Source of the DNA: an uncultured Bacilli bacterium
GTDB lineage: Bacteria; Bacillota_I; Bacilli_A; RF39; UBA660
Length of the DNA stretch: 64,000 bases
Direction of reading: 5' to 3'
Assembly (NCBI GenBank): GCA_934098395.1
Contig: CAKOOM010000003.1
Coordinates: 186,001-250,000 of the forward strand
Part shown: positions 51,987 to 60,629 of the stretch, one piece after another
How the letters are laid out: each line of letters begins with the position of its first letter
Position numbering within the stretch: position 1 is the stretch's first letter
The notes under the pieces: generated by a model
Databases searched by the model: none
What the model was told of the DNA's origin: nothing
The model's input: only the letters and a program-made list of their open reading frames with translations
Position numbers and translations under genes: made by a program

Positions 51987-52664
51987 ATGCAACTATTAAA
52001 AAAATACAAATATATAATTACTATTATAATTGTCATATTTATAGCTATTTATCTTGTTTTGCTAAAGACAGAACTTAAAAAATCAGCATCTATTTCTGTT
52101 TCAGATGCTATACTTGAAGAACAAGAATCACAAACAGAAGCCCCCCCAGTAGAAAAATGTGATGTTGATATAAAAGGTGCTATAAACAAGCCTGGAGTAT
52201 ATCAAGTTGATTGTGATAAGAACGTTAATTATGTTATAAAGTTAGCTGGTAATTTAACAAAAGAAGCTGATACATCTGTTATAAACCTAGCCAAAAAAGT
52301 CTCAAATGAAATGGTTATAATTATATACACCAAAGAACAAGTAAAAAATTCAAACATAGTAGATACAGTTGTCAAAGTAGTCGAAGGGGAGTGCAACTGT
52401 CCGAATATTAAAAACGATGGATGTATTAACACTGAAATTAAAGATACTATTGGAGCTAAAAGCGAAAAAAATGGCAAAATTAACATAAATACTGCTAGCG
52501 TAGAAGAATTAACAAGTATTCAAGGTGTAGGAAAATCAAAAGCTGAAGCAATATATCAGTATCGACAAGAATTTGGTAACTTCAAAAGTATTGAAGACAT
52601 TAAAAAAGTAAGCGGAATTGGTGAAAAATTATACGAGCAAATAAAAGACAGTATTACTGTATAA
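51987..52664 (+). CDS. comEA: Competence protein ComEA (DNA receptor)
   Basis: A 225-residue membrane protein: N-terminal helix (about 9-28), an SLBB domain (DIKGAINKPGVYQV, near 65) and a C-terminal helix-hairpin-helix pair (ININTASVEELTSIQGVGKS and FKSIEDIKKVSGIGEKLYEQ) that binds double-stranded DNA at the cell surface. Four Cys in VEGECNCPNIKNDGC form an unusual cluster between the domains. AAGGAGG precedes ATG 51987; the frame from 51963 adds eight residues without need. Confidence 0.92.
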   Translation: MQLLKKYKYIITIIIVIFIAIYLVLLKTELKKSASISVSDAILEEQESQTEAPPVEKCDVDIKGAINKPGVYQVDCDKNVNYVIKLAGNLTKEADTSVINLAKKVSNEMVIIIYTKEQVKNSNIVDTVVKVVEGECNCPNIKNDGCINTEIKDTIGAKSEKNGKININTASVEELTSIQGVGKSKAEAIYQYRQEFGNFKSIEDIKKVSGIGEKLYEQIKDSITV

Positions 52665-52696
52665 GAAAATTAAAGTATATTTTAACTAATAGATAT

Positions 52697-54709
52697 TTGT
52701 TTAAAATATTCGCAATATTAGTACTCATATCAATTATTATATATACTAACGTATTTGACAGAAAAAGTCAGTATACTGGTAAGGAAACAACATTTACTGG
52801 AATAGTCTATAAAAAGAAAATAAAAGAAGATAAAATAATTTATTACATAAAAGCCAAAGAAAACTTAATAGTAAATTATTATTTAATCGAAGAAAAAGAG
52901 ATATCTATCGGAGATACAATAACTGTAACAGGTGAATTAATAAAGCCATCAAAAAATACTATACCTAATATATTCAATTATCAAAAATATTTATATAATC
53001 ATGGTATTAATTACATGGTTAAATCAAAATCCATAGAAAAAAAGTCGAATAATACTAATATTATATTTCATCTTAGAAAATTAATATCAAAAAGAATAGA
53101 TAATATAAAATATGGTAATGAATATATCAAAATATTTATCCTCGGAGATACATCATCTCTAGATGAAGAGCTGATAGGTAGCTATCAACAAAATGGCGTT
53201 TCACATTTGTTTTCTATATCAGGAATGCATATCAGTTTATTTGCAGGAATAATTTTATATATTATTAAAAGAATATCATATAACAATTTTTATAATTATG
53301 CTATTGTTATTTCATTTTTAATATTTTATTCTCTCTTAGTTGGTTCTTCACCATCTGTTATGCGTTCACTTACAATGTATATATTATTTTCCATAAACAA
53401 ATTATTTAATTTAAAAATAAAGAGTATAGATATAATGTGTATGGTTTTAATAATATTACTTTTAATAAAGCCATTCTACATATATGATATATCTTTTCAA
53501 TTTTCATATATAATATCATTTTCCCTAGTTCTTTTTAGTTATAAATTAAAAAATATTAAAAATAAAATATTAAAATCATTATACATATCACTTATTTCAT
53601 TTCTTGTATCATTTCCAATATGTATATATAATTTTTATCAAGTAAATATTTTCTCAATTATTCTAAACATAATTCTAATTCCTTTTGTAAGTGCAACAAT
53701 ATTTCCATTATCACTAATAAGTTTTATTATTCCGTTTACAAGTGGACTTTTAAATATTGCTATATCATTACTTCAAAGCATTACTTTATTCGTATCCAAC
53801 AATAATATTGGTATACTTTCATTTTCAAAACCTAATATCATATTAATAATTATTTATTATGTAACCATCTACTTATTTCTATATAACAAAAAGAATCGTT
53901 ATATCTTCCTAGTTATGTTATTTCATAAAATTTACATTTACATAGATAATACTATGAAAATAAATTATTTAGATGTTTCTCAAGGAGATTCCATATTTAT
54001 AAAATTTCCGAACAATGAATCAAATATTTTAATAGATACTGGTGGAATAACTAACAGTAGTTATAGTATTTCTAAAAACAAAACAATTCCATATCTAAAG
54101 AGTATCGGAGTAACAAAGGTTAATTACCTAATAATAACTCATGGAGATTATGATCATATGGGTGAAGCTATTAATTTAATAGAAAACTATAAGGTAGATA
54201 ATGTCATATTTAATTGCGGTGAGTTTAACAACTTAGAAAAAAATTTAATTAAAATATTAAATAAAAATAAAATTAGATATTATTCATGTATTAATGAATT
54301 AAATATTAATAATTATAAACTTCAATTTTTAAATACAAAAATATATAATAACGAAAATGATAATAGTTTAGTTATATATTTAAATTATAATAATTATAAA
54401 TTTCTTTTTATGGGTGATGCTGGAGTAGATAAAGAAAAGGATATACTAGAAAAATATAATGTTTCAAAAATTGATGTATTAAAAATTGGTCATCATGGAA
54501 GTAAAACAAGTAGTGATAAAAATTTTATAGATGTAATAAATCCTAAATATAGTGTTATAAGTGTTGGCAAGAAAAACAGATATGGTCATCCAAATAAAGA
54601 AGTGTTAAATAATTTAGATAATTCAAAAATATATAGAACCGATCAGGATGGAAGTATTATGTTTAAAATTAAAAATTATAAATTGAAAATTGAAACTTGT
54701 AGTCCATAG
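52697..54709 (+). CDS. comEC: Competence protein ComEC (DNA uptake channel)
   Basis: A polytopic protein that passes single-stranded DNA into the cell. The competence domain has GVSHLFSISGMHISLF near residue 160, followed by about eight helices, and the C-terminal metallo-beta-lactamase-like domain holds DVSQGDSIFI, THGDYDHMGEA and IGHHGSKTS. The TTG at 52697 lacks a ribosome site. The frame stays open and sensible back to an ATA at 52661 that overlaps the comEA stop (IRKLKYILTNRYLFKIFAIL), so the true start is probably a rare codon upstream, coupled to comEA. Confidence 0.9.
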   Translation: MFKIFAILVLISIIIYTNVFDRKSQYTGKETTFTGIVYKKKIKEDKIIYYIKAKENLIVNYYLIEEKEISIGDTITVTGELIKPSKNTIPNIFNYQKYLYNHGINYMVKSKSIEKKSNNTNIIFHLRKLISKRIDNIKYGNEYIKIFILGDTSSLDEELIGSYQQNGVSHLFSISGMHISLFAGIILYIIKRISYNNFYNYAIVISFLIFYSLLVGSSPSVMRSLTMYILFSINKLFNLKIKSIDIMCMVLIILLLIKPFYIYDISFQFSYIISFSLVLFSYKLKNIKNKILKSLYISLISFLVSFPICIYNFYQVNIFSIILNIILIPFVSATIFPLSLISFIIPFTSGLLNIAISLLQSITLFVSNNNIGILSFSKPNIILIIIYYVTIYLFLYNKKNRYIFLVMLFHKIYIYIDNTMKINYLDVSQGDSIFIKFPNNESNILIDTGGITNSSYSISKNKTIPYLKSIGVTKVNYLIITHGDYDHMGEAINLIENYKVDNVIFNCGEFNNLEKNLIKILNKNKIRYYSCINELNINNYKLQFLNTKIYNNENDNSLVIYLNYNNYKFLFMGDAGVDKEKDILEKYNVSKIDVLKIGHHGSKTSSDKNFIDVINPKYSVISVGKKNRYGHPNKEVLNNLDNSKIYRTDQDGSIMFKIKNYKLKIETCSP

Positions 54710-54721
54710 AAAGGAGTAGAT

Positions 54722-55621
54722 ATGATAGAAGAAATAGATAAAACATATCAACGAATAGAAAACAAGATATTAAATCATGAAATATATCAAAACGTAAAAG
54801 ATTATTCAAAAGCAAAGGAAAAAATAAAAACATATTTAGAAGTTGGAGAACTACTTAAAAATGTAGATACTAAGTATGGAAAAAATGTAATAAAGGACTA
54901 TTCTAAAAGATTAACAAATAAATTTGGTAAAAAATATACGCCATCATTATTATATAAAATTAAACAATTTTATAATATAATTGAAAAAGTCCCGACATTG
55001 TCGGGAAAGTTAACATGGAGTCATTGGTATGAAATGTTATCATTTGATGATATAAATAAAATAGAATATTATGTCAATCAATGTGAAGTCTATAATTTAG
55101 ATGTTAGACAATTAAGAAATAAAATAAAATCTAATGAGTACGAAAGAATACCAGCTGATGCAAGAAATAAATTGAAAAGTAGGGATGATATAAGAATACT
55201 AGACTTTGTTAAAAATCCTATTCGTATTAGAAATAGTAATAAAAAAGAAATTATATCCGAAAAAATACTGCAAAAGTTAATACTTGAGGACATTCCAACA
55301 TTTTTAAAAGAATTAGGTAATGGATTCACTTTTATTGATAACGAATATAAGATCAAATTATATGATAGATATAATTATATTGATTTACTGCTTTATAATA
55401 TTAAATACAAGTGTTATGTAGTTGTAGAATTAAAAGTAACTGAACTTAAGAAGGAACATACTGGTCAGATTATGACTTATATGAATTATATTGATAAAAA
55501 TATAAAAACTATTGAAGAAAATGATACAGTAGGAATCATTATTTGTAAGCAAGACAATGAATATGTAATTAAATATTGCTCTGATGATAGAATAATTGCT
55601 AGAGAATATGAACTTGTGTGA
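54722..55621 (+). CDS. DUF1016 (YhcG-type) PDDEXK-family nuclease
   Basis: A 299-residue protein. The N-terminal half is the DUF1016 helical domain (YLEVGELLKNVDTKYGKNVI, LTWSHWYEML), the C-terminal half a restriction-endonuclease-like core with D in YNYIDLLLYN and ELK in YVVVELKVTELKKEHTGQI. Relatives occur in restriction, toxin or mobile contexts and are scattered by horizontal transfer; a physiological role is not settled. Bases 54990-55006 are a perfect palindrome (TCCCGAC-ATT-GTCGGGA) inside the coding sequence. It follows comEC after 12 bases with AAAGGAG. Confidence 0.85.
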   Translation: MIEEIDKTYQRIENKILNHEIYQNVKDYSKAKEKIKTYLEVGELLKNVDTKYGKNVIKDYSKRLTNKFGKKYTPSLLYKIKQFYNIIEKVPTLSGKLTWSHWYEMLSFDDINKIEYYVNQCEVYNLDVRQLRNKIKSNEYERIPADARNKLKSRDDIRILDFVKNPIRIRNSNKKEIISEKILQKLILEDIPTFLKELGNGFTFIDNEYKIKLYDRYNYIDLLLYNIKYKCYVVVELKVTELKKEHTGQIMTYMNYIDKNIKTIEENDTVGIIICKQDNEYVIKYCSDDRIIAREYELV

Positions 55622-55647
55622 TATAATAATTATAGGAGTTGATTTAT

Positions 55648-56286
55648 ATGAATTTATACTTATCATCTTATAGAATAGGAAATAATGCAAAGATGTTAAA
55701 AGAATGGAATAAGAACAATAAGAAAATATTAGTAATTCCCAACGCTCTAGACATGCTTCCTGATGGTGAAAGAAAAACAAACGGTATAATTGATAAATGT
55801 AATGATTTGATTGAATTAGGATTTGAATATGAAGTTTTAGATTTAAGAAATTATTTTGATAAAAAAGACGAGTTAAGAACTTATTTATCAAATTATAATT
55901 CATTTTATGTGTTAGGTGGAAATGTTTTTGTATTAAGACAAGCTATGAATTTAAGTGGATTTGATAATTACCTAAGAGAAATAAGTAATAATCCAAATTA
56001 TTTATATGCCGGATTTAGTGCTGGCATATGCGTATTGGCTCAAGACTTGCATGGAATGCATTTAGTAGATAACGCTAATGAAAATCCATATTCCACTGGA
56101 AAAGTAATTTGGGAAGGAGTAGGGTTAATCGACTTTATGCCAGTTCCTCATTATGACACACCAAATCATCCAGAATCTAATTTAATGTATGATGTAGTAA
56201 AATATTTACAAAAAAATAATTTACCATACCAAACTTTAAAAGACGGTGAAGTAATTGAAATTAATAGCAAAGTTAAAGCTTTATAG
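55648..56286 (+). CDS. Peptidase family S51 (dipeptidase E-like)
   Basis: A 212-residue cytoplasmic Ser peptidase with the class I glutamine-amidotransferase-like fold. The nucleophile elbow is GFSAGICVL near residue 120; the fold landmark YVLGGNVFVLRQ is near residue 90, and VPHYDTPNHPES near 165 supplies the conserved His. Relatives cut Asp-X dipeptides or process cyanophycin. ATG 55648 is set by AGGAG; a TTG nine bases earlier is also in frame. Confidence 0.85.
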   Translation: MNLYLSSYRIGNNAKMLKEWNKNNKKILVIPNALDMLPDGERKTNGIIDKCNDLIELGFEYEVLDLRNYFDKKDELRTYLSNYNSFYVLGGNVFVLRQAMNLSGFDNYLREISNNPNYLYAGFSAGICVLAQDLHGMHLVDNANENPYSTGKVIWEGVGLIDFMPVPHYDTPNHPESNLMYDVVKYLQKNNLPYQTLKDGEVIEINSKVKAL

Positions 56287-56320
56287 ATATATAAATAAAG
56301 CTTTAATTATGCTTTTTATT
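56275..56320 (+). terminator. Probable terminator after the S51 peptidase gene
   Basis: AAAGCTTTAT (56275-56284) is inverted as ATAAAGCTTT (56295-56304), followed by a T-rich stretch; it overlaps the stop codon. Confidence 0.55.
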
Positions 56321-56371
56321 TTGTAGTTTTTTACAGATTAATGATATAATAAAAACACATGAGGTGAGTTA

Positions 56372-56698
56372 ATGGATATTGATTTCGAAGAATATGGACG
56401 AATAATATGTGCTGCTTTATTACATGATGAATGTATTTATATGTCAAAAAAAGGTCATTATGCAATTTTTCCTATGGAGCCAATTGGAGTGTTAAGAAAT
56501 GCCATTCAAGGTTTTGTCACTGAGAACGGTTATTTTGTCACTAGAAATCTAGGGTTATCCATTGCAATATATTTTAATCAAATCGACATTAAGCATCCCC
56601 CTATAGATAGTTTGTTAAGTGAAGATTTAAAAAAAGAAAAATTAAAAATCTTAAAACGAATTAAAAAGTATTCATATAAAGAAAATAATGTTAATTGA
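56372..56698 (+). CDS. Unknown small protein
   Basis: A 108-residue protein without recognised family, signal or membrane segment. HYAIFPMEPIGVLRNAIQGF and GYFVTRNLGLSIAIYFNQID look like a compact folded domain, and the tail is Lys-rich. GAGGTGAG lies before the ATG; TTGTAG (56321), 18 bases and TATAAT (56345) may be its promoter. Composition recalls phage-borne genes, but nothing else supports that. Confidence 0.55.
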   Translation: MDIDFEEYGRIICAALLHDECIYMSKKGHYAIFPMEPIGVLRNAIQGFVTENGYFVTRNLGLSIAIYFNQIDIKHPPIDSLLSEDLKKEKLKILKRIKKYSYKENNVN

Positions 56699-56803
56699 AG
56701 TGTATAATGAAATGTACCTTTGTCATAATTAATAAAATTAAAATCAATTGTTAATTATAAAAAAGTATTATAATCGTTAACAAATTATATGGAGGAAAAT
56801 AAT

Positions 56804-57562
56804 ATGCAAGAACTAGAAAATACCCCACAAAAATCAATCACAAACAACAATCAATTATTACCATGGATAAAAGAAGTCATATTAAAATATTGCCCCTTAG
56901 TCGAAGATAGATTAGATTTATTAGGAAACGCCAAAGCACCAGAACTTGATATCAATATCTATTTCGAAGAATTGGGTTGTTATATTTATTTTATGTACGG
57001 TACATCAGCATACAAAACCAATTTATGCGATAAAACTAGTACAAATATTTTTATCAGTTTAGATGAGTTAATTGATTTAATCGGATTTTTAGTAAGCGAT
57101 CATGAGATAATATCATTTATTGACTTTAAAAAAATAAATGAATACAATTTAGAAAATACTAATGAATTGTTAATGATTTTTTCTATCAATTGGTCTGATA
57201 AAGCCATAAAAGGTCTTTCTGTCGGAGATATTGAATTAAAAATTAATTTTGGTAAAAATGATACATTAATCAAAGAATATGTATCTACTATTTTAAACAA
57301 ATATAAAACTCAATTAGAACAAACCAAAACATTCAAAAAAATGAAAAGTAAATATATCGAACAATTAAAGGAATTATATTTTAAATCATTAACAAAAGAT
57401 GAAATGATAAACTACATTATTGAAATGAATACTGAAGATATAAGAACACTTTTGTTAAATATAGACAATGATACTTTCACAAATTATTATGTTATAAACA
57501 ATAAAAGTACACCATCGTCAACCTATAAAAAGCAATTAAAAGAAGTCAAAAAAAATAAATAA
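56804..57562 (+). CDS. Unknown soluble protein
   Basis: A 252-residue Lys/Asn/Ile-rich protein of no recognised family. It has a mixed alpha/beta-looking N-terminal part (LDINIYFEELGCYIYFMYG) and a helical Lys-rich C-terminal part (KQLKEVKKNK). Start chosen at ATG 56804 with GGAGG eight bases upstream; an ATG at 56789 overlaps that site. TATAAT near 56770 may drive it. Confidence 0.55.
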   Translation: MQELENTPQKSITNNNQLLPWIKEVILKYCPLVEDRLDLLGNAKAPELDINIYFEELGCYIYFMYGTSAYKTNLCDKTSTNIFISLDELIDLIGFLVSDHEIISFIDFKKINEYNLENTNELLMIFSINWSDKAIKGLSVGDIELKINFGKNDTLIKEYVSTILNKYKTQLEQTKTFKKMKSKYIEQLKELYFKSLTKDEMINYIIEMNTEDIRTLLLNIDNDTFTNYYVINNKSTPSSTYKKQLKEVKKNK

Positions 57563-57613
57563 AAAAACACATAAAATAGTAAATTTTTCCAAGTTTGGTA
57601 CATAATATATACT

Positions 57614-57689
57614 GTGCCGTGAGTTCGCAAGACTTGCGTTTATATAGATAAAGAATTGTTAGAAAATTAAATATAACAATTCTTTTTTT
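57614..57689 (+). ncRNA. Candidate small RNA before spoIIGA
   Basis: An AT-rich gap holds one GC-rich island (GTGCCGTGAGTTCGCAAGAC) with a CGCAA/TTGCG mini-hairpin, preceded by TATACT (57608-57613) and ended by a strong terminator. No frame of useful size is present. It could also be just the leader remnant or 3' end of the 56804 transcript. Confidence 0.35.
57650..57689 (+). terminator. Strong terminator before spoIIGA
   Basis: AAGAATTGTTA pairs perfectly with TAACAATTCTT and is followed by T7. Confidence 0.9.
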
Positions 57690-57720
57690 GACATAAATTT
57701 ATAACTGCCTATTTTATAAT
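57688..57720 (+). promoter_or_regulatory. spoIIG-type promoter with 21-base spacer
   Basis: Consensus TTGACA (57688-57693) and consensus TATAAT (57715-57720) are 21 bases apart. The spoIIG promoter of Bacillus subtilis is known for a 22-base gap that makes it depend on Spo0A binding over the -35. TTTGACA here differs from a 0A box half (TTCGACA) by one base. A weaker TATTTT at 57710 would give a 16-base gap. Confidence 0.6.
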
Positions 57721-57736
57721 TAATTAGGTGATTATT

Positions 57737-58498
57737 ATGGTATATGTAGATCTCCTTGTAATTGAAGATTTAATTATGAATTATTGTGTCTTAATAGGAA
57801 CTGGTTTAATTCTAAATCGAATAACTCATTTAAAGAAAGTATTTTTATCCGCTGTAATCGGATGCATTCCATTAACAATATTATTTTTAAACTTACCCAA
57901 AGTATACTCATCATTCATATCATTAATCTTCTCAGTTATAATGTCTTTAATTACTTTTGGCTATAAAGATATAAAATATACCACCAGAAATATCATTTAT
58001 ATTTATCTCATCAGTATCTTTCTTGCCGGATCATTAAGTTTTATTAATATTAATTTTCTTCCGCATATTAAAAGTTATTTATTAAACGTAATTATCTTAA
58101 TTATTACTTCACCAATAATAACATATATCTATATTAAAAGTTTAAAAGAAATTAAAACAAATTATTCTAATTACTATCAAATAGACATATACTTAAAAGG
58201 AAAAAATAAAATAACCGTAAATTCATATCTAGATACTGGAACTATTCTAAATGATCCATATACTAAAAAGCCAATAATTATTTTAAAAAATTCCTTCGTA
58301 GATATTTCAAACGAAAGAATACTCTACGTACCATATAATACTATTAATGGTAGTGGCTTATTAAAATGTATAAAACCTGAAAAAATATATATTCATAAAG
58401 TAGGGTGGAGATATAAATTATTAATTGGATTAATCGAAGATATTGGTATTGAGGGAGCAGATTGTATTTTAAATAAAGAATTACTAGAAAGGATATAA
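57737..58498 (+). CDS. spoIIGA: Pro-sigma-E processing aspartic protease SpoIIGA
   Basis: A 253-residue protein: five N-terminal membrane helices (VYVDLLVIEDLIMNYCVL onward) and a C-terminal protease domain with the catalytic DTG in NSYLDTGTILNDPYTKKPIII near residue 165. It sits in the sporulation septum membrane and activates pro-sigma-E on a signal from the forespore. ATG 57737 follows AGGTGAT; GTG 57728 is within that site. Its partner sigE follows after three bases, as in endospore formers. Confidence 0.92.
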   Translation: MVYVDLLVIEDLIMNYCVLIGTGLILNRITHLKKVFLSAVIGCIPLTILFLNLPKVYSSFISLIFSVIMSLITFGYKDIKYTTRNIIYIYLISIFLAGSLSFININFLPHIKSYLLNVIILIITSPIITYIYIKSLKEIKTNYSNYYQIDIYLKGKNKITVNSYLDTGTILNDPYTKKPIIILKNSFVDISNERILYVPYNTINGSGLLKCIKPEKIYIHKVGWRYKLLIGLIEDIGIEGADCILNKELLERI

Positions 58499-58501
58499 AA
58501 A

Positions 58502-59185
58502 ATGATTAAAAAATTATTACAAAAAATATTAAAAAAATATCAACAAATACTATTCGTTGGAAGCACAGACATTCTACCAGAACCTCTATCTAAAGAAGAA
58601 GAAATCAAATATGTCGAATTATCTATGAAAAATAATCAAGATGCTAAAAATAAACTTATCGAACATAATTTAAGACTTGTCGTATTTCTTGCCAAAAAGT
58701 ATGATAATACCAAGACTGATCTTGAAGATCTCGTATCAATTGGAACTATCGGTCTAATCAAAGCCGTTAATACCTATAAATTAGACAAAAATATTAAATT
58801 AGCTACATACGCATCTAGATGTATTGATAATGAAATTCTTATGCATTTAAGAAAGATAAAACGTAAAAAAACCGAAATTAGTTTTGAGGACAGTTTAAGT
58901 TATGATGCTGACGGAAATGAATTACATCTCGAAGATGTTCTAGGTACCGAAAAAGATATTGTTACAAAAGGTTTAGACGAAGAATTAGATAAAAGCATTA
59001 TGATGGAAGAAATAGAAAAATTACCACCTAGAGATAAAGAAATAATTGAATTAAGATATGGTTTAAATAAGAGAAAAGAAATGACTCAAAAAGATGTAGC
59101 TAAACTATTAGGAATAAGTCAGTCTTATATCTCTCGTATTGAAAAAAAAGTAATTAAAAAACTAAAAAATGTTATAAAAAATTAA
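58502..59185 (+). CDS. sigE: Sporulation sigma factor sigma-E
   Basis: A 227-residue sigma-70-family factor for the mother cell. It has an amphipathic pro-sequence (first about 27 residues) before LPEPLSKEEE, the equivalent of LPPPLSKDEE in Bacillus sigma-E. Region 2 (NLRLVVFLAKKYDN, EDLVSIGTIGLIKAVNTY, ATYASRCIDNEILMHLR) and region 4 (LPPRDKEIIELRYGL, TQKDVAKLLGISQSYISRIE) are complete. Together with SpoIIGA this indicates that the organism, despite its AT-rich and possibly reduced genome, retains an endospore programme or part of it. Confidence 0.95.
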   Translation: MIKKLLQKILKKYQQILFVGSTDILPEPLSKEEEIKYVELSMKNNQDAKNKLIEHNLRLVVFLAKKYDNTKTDLEDLVSIGTIGLIKAVNTYKLDKNIKLATYASRCIDNEILMHLRKIKRKKTEISFEDSLSYDADGNELHLEDVLGTEKDIVTKGLDEELDKSIMMEEIEKLPPRDKEIIELRYGLNKRKEMTQKDVAKLLGISQSYISRIEKKVIKKLKNVIKN

Positions 59186-59188
59186 AAA

Positions 59189-59213
59189 CCAAGGATAAAA
59201 TCCTTGATTTTTT
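59189..59213 (+). terminator. Terminator after sigE
   Basis: CAAGGA and TCCTTG arms, five-base loop, T6. Confidence 0.75.
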
Positions 59214-59237
59214 AATCTAACTAATTATTTTGATTAC

Positions 59238-60212
59238 CTAGTTTTTTAAATACTTATCAATTTGTAAAATATCACCATCATTATAAATAATATCATATAA
59301 AATTTCAACAATCTTCATTTTATAGTTTTTCTCATTAAACAATGAATATATTGACTTTAAAGTATATAGTCCTTCAATTGTCGTAGTATTTTTATATTTA
59401 TCAATCTTATCTTTTTTATCACCTCGACCATACATAAGTCCTAAAGTATAATTTCTACTATTTAAAGAATTACAAGTTAAAAGTAAATCACCAATTCCAG
59501 CATATGTTTTAACCGTATCTTCACATCCTGAAAAATTACTTAGCATTTTTTCAAGACCACATAAAATCTTAGTCATAAACATACTTTTTGTGGAGTCCGT
59601 ATAGTTCATTCCATCAATCATTCCACTAGCAATAGCTATAACATTTTTTATAGCCCCACACATCTCAACTCCCATAACATCACTTGTCGTATCAATTCTT
59701 AATAATTCATTTTCTAAGGCCTTTTTAACTAACTTCCTACCTTTTAAACTAAAAGAAGCCACTGTAAGACCCATTGGTTGATCTTTTATCATATCTACTG
59801 CAAAAGTCCCACCAGAAATAACAACCGTTTTTCTTGTTTTAATATATTTTCTAACTATATCATACGCAAATTCGTTGCTACCTTGCATTATTCCCTTGCA
59901 GGCTATACAAATAATTTGCTTCTTTTTATTATAATACTTAGCCACTTCTTTAATCGTATCATCAGCAAACTTAATTGGTGTTGCCAAAACAATTAACTCA
60001 CTATCTTTAACTGCCTCTTCCATACTCATAGTTATCCTTATATCATCTTGAATTTTATAGTCAGGTAGAACTATTTTGTTACATCTATCATGCTTAATCA
60101 TTTCATATTCCTCTTTAATTTTAGTCCATAATGTAACTTCACATTTATTTCTATGGAATGCAAGAGAAAGAGCCAATCCATATGCTCCAGTACCTAATAT
60201 ACTAACCTTCAT
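59238..60212 (-). CDS. gpsA: Glycerol-3-phosphate dehydrogenase [NAD(P)+]
   Basis: A 324-residue cytoplasmic enzyme that reduces dihydroxyacetone phosphate to sn-glycerol 3-phosphate for membrane lipid synthesis. The cofactor loop GTGAYGLALSLAFHRN opens the protein; ACKGIMQGSNEFAYD, SGGTFAVDMIKDQPMGLTVAS and VEMCGAIKNVIAIASGMIDG (with the catalytic Lys) are family blocks; TYAGIGDLLLTCNSLNSRNY follows. It overlaps the DUF192 gene upstream by 11 bases, so the two are coupled. Confidence 0.95.
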   Translation of the reverse strand: MKVSILGTGAYGLALSLAFHRNKCEVTLWTKIKEEYEMIKHDRCNKIVLPDYKIQDDIRITMSMEEAVKDSELIVLATPIKFADDTIKEVAKYYNKKKQIICIACKGIMQGSNEFAYDIVRKYIKTRKTVVISGGTFAVDMIKDQPMGLTVASFSLKGRKLVKKALENELLRIDTTSDVMGVEMCGAIKNVIAIASGMIDGMNYTDSTKSMFMTKILCGLEKMLSNFSGCEDTVKTYAGIGDLLLTCNSLNSRNYTLGLMYGRGDKKDKIDKYKNTTTIEGLYTLKSIYSLFNEKNYKMKIVEILYDIIYNDGDILQIDKYLKN

Positions 60213-60525
60213 TCTTAATCACAATCCTTTCCCCAATTTCAAATGAATAATAATTAACAGGTAATTCAATCACAGCATAAACTTTTCTCTTTGGTAATAT
60301 AACTCTGTTTTTTCCTAAATCTTTATAATAATAAATTATCTTAAAATCTCTATCACACATCAAAACATCAATATTTTCTTTCATAAAAAAAGTATGAATA
60401 CTGTTACAATGCCTAAACAAAAGTCCTCTCTCAATATTTTTTTTAAACATATTCCCCACAAATCTACTAAAAAAAGTCTTACAATCAACTATTTCAATCT
60501 CTTTGTTATTACAAATTAACTTCAC
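60202..60525 (-). CDS. DUF192 family protein
   Basis: A 107-residue protein matching DUF192: FFSRFVGNMFKKNIERGLLF, CNSIHTFFMKENIDVLMCD and AVIELP. Most members are secreted; this one has no signal peptide. Function unknown. Translation starts at GTG with AGGTGAAT upstream. It overlaps gpsA, an uncommon pairing. Confidence 0.8.
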   Translation of the reverse strand: MKLICNNKEIEIVDCKTFFSRFVGNMFKKNIERGLLFRHCNSIHTFFMKENIDVLMCDRDFKIIYYYKDLGKNRVILPKRKVYAVIELPVNYYSFEIGERIVIKNEG

Positions 60526-60629
60526 TATTATTCACCTAATATAATTATATCAAAAAAAAATTATAATTCAATAAATTGTAGTCAAAAAAAATAATCTATG
60601 ATATACTATTATCAGGATAAGGTGATAAC

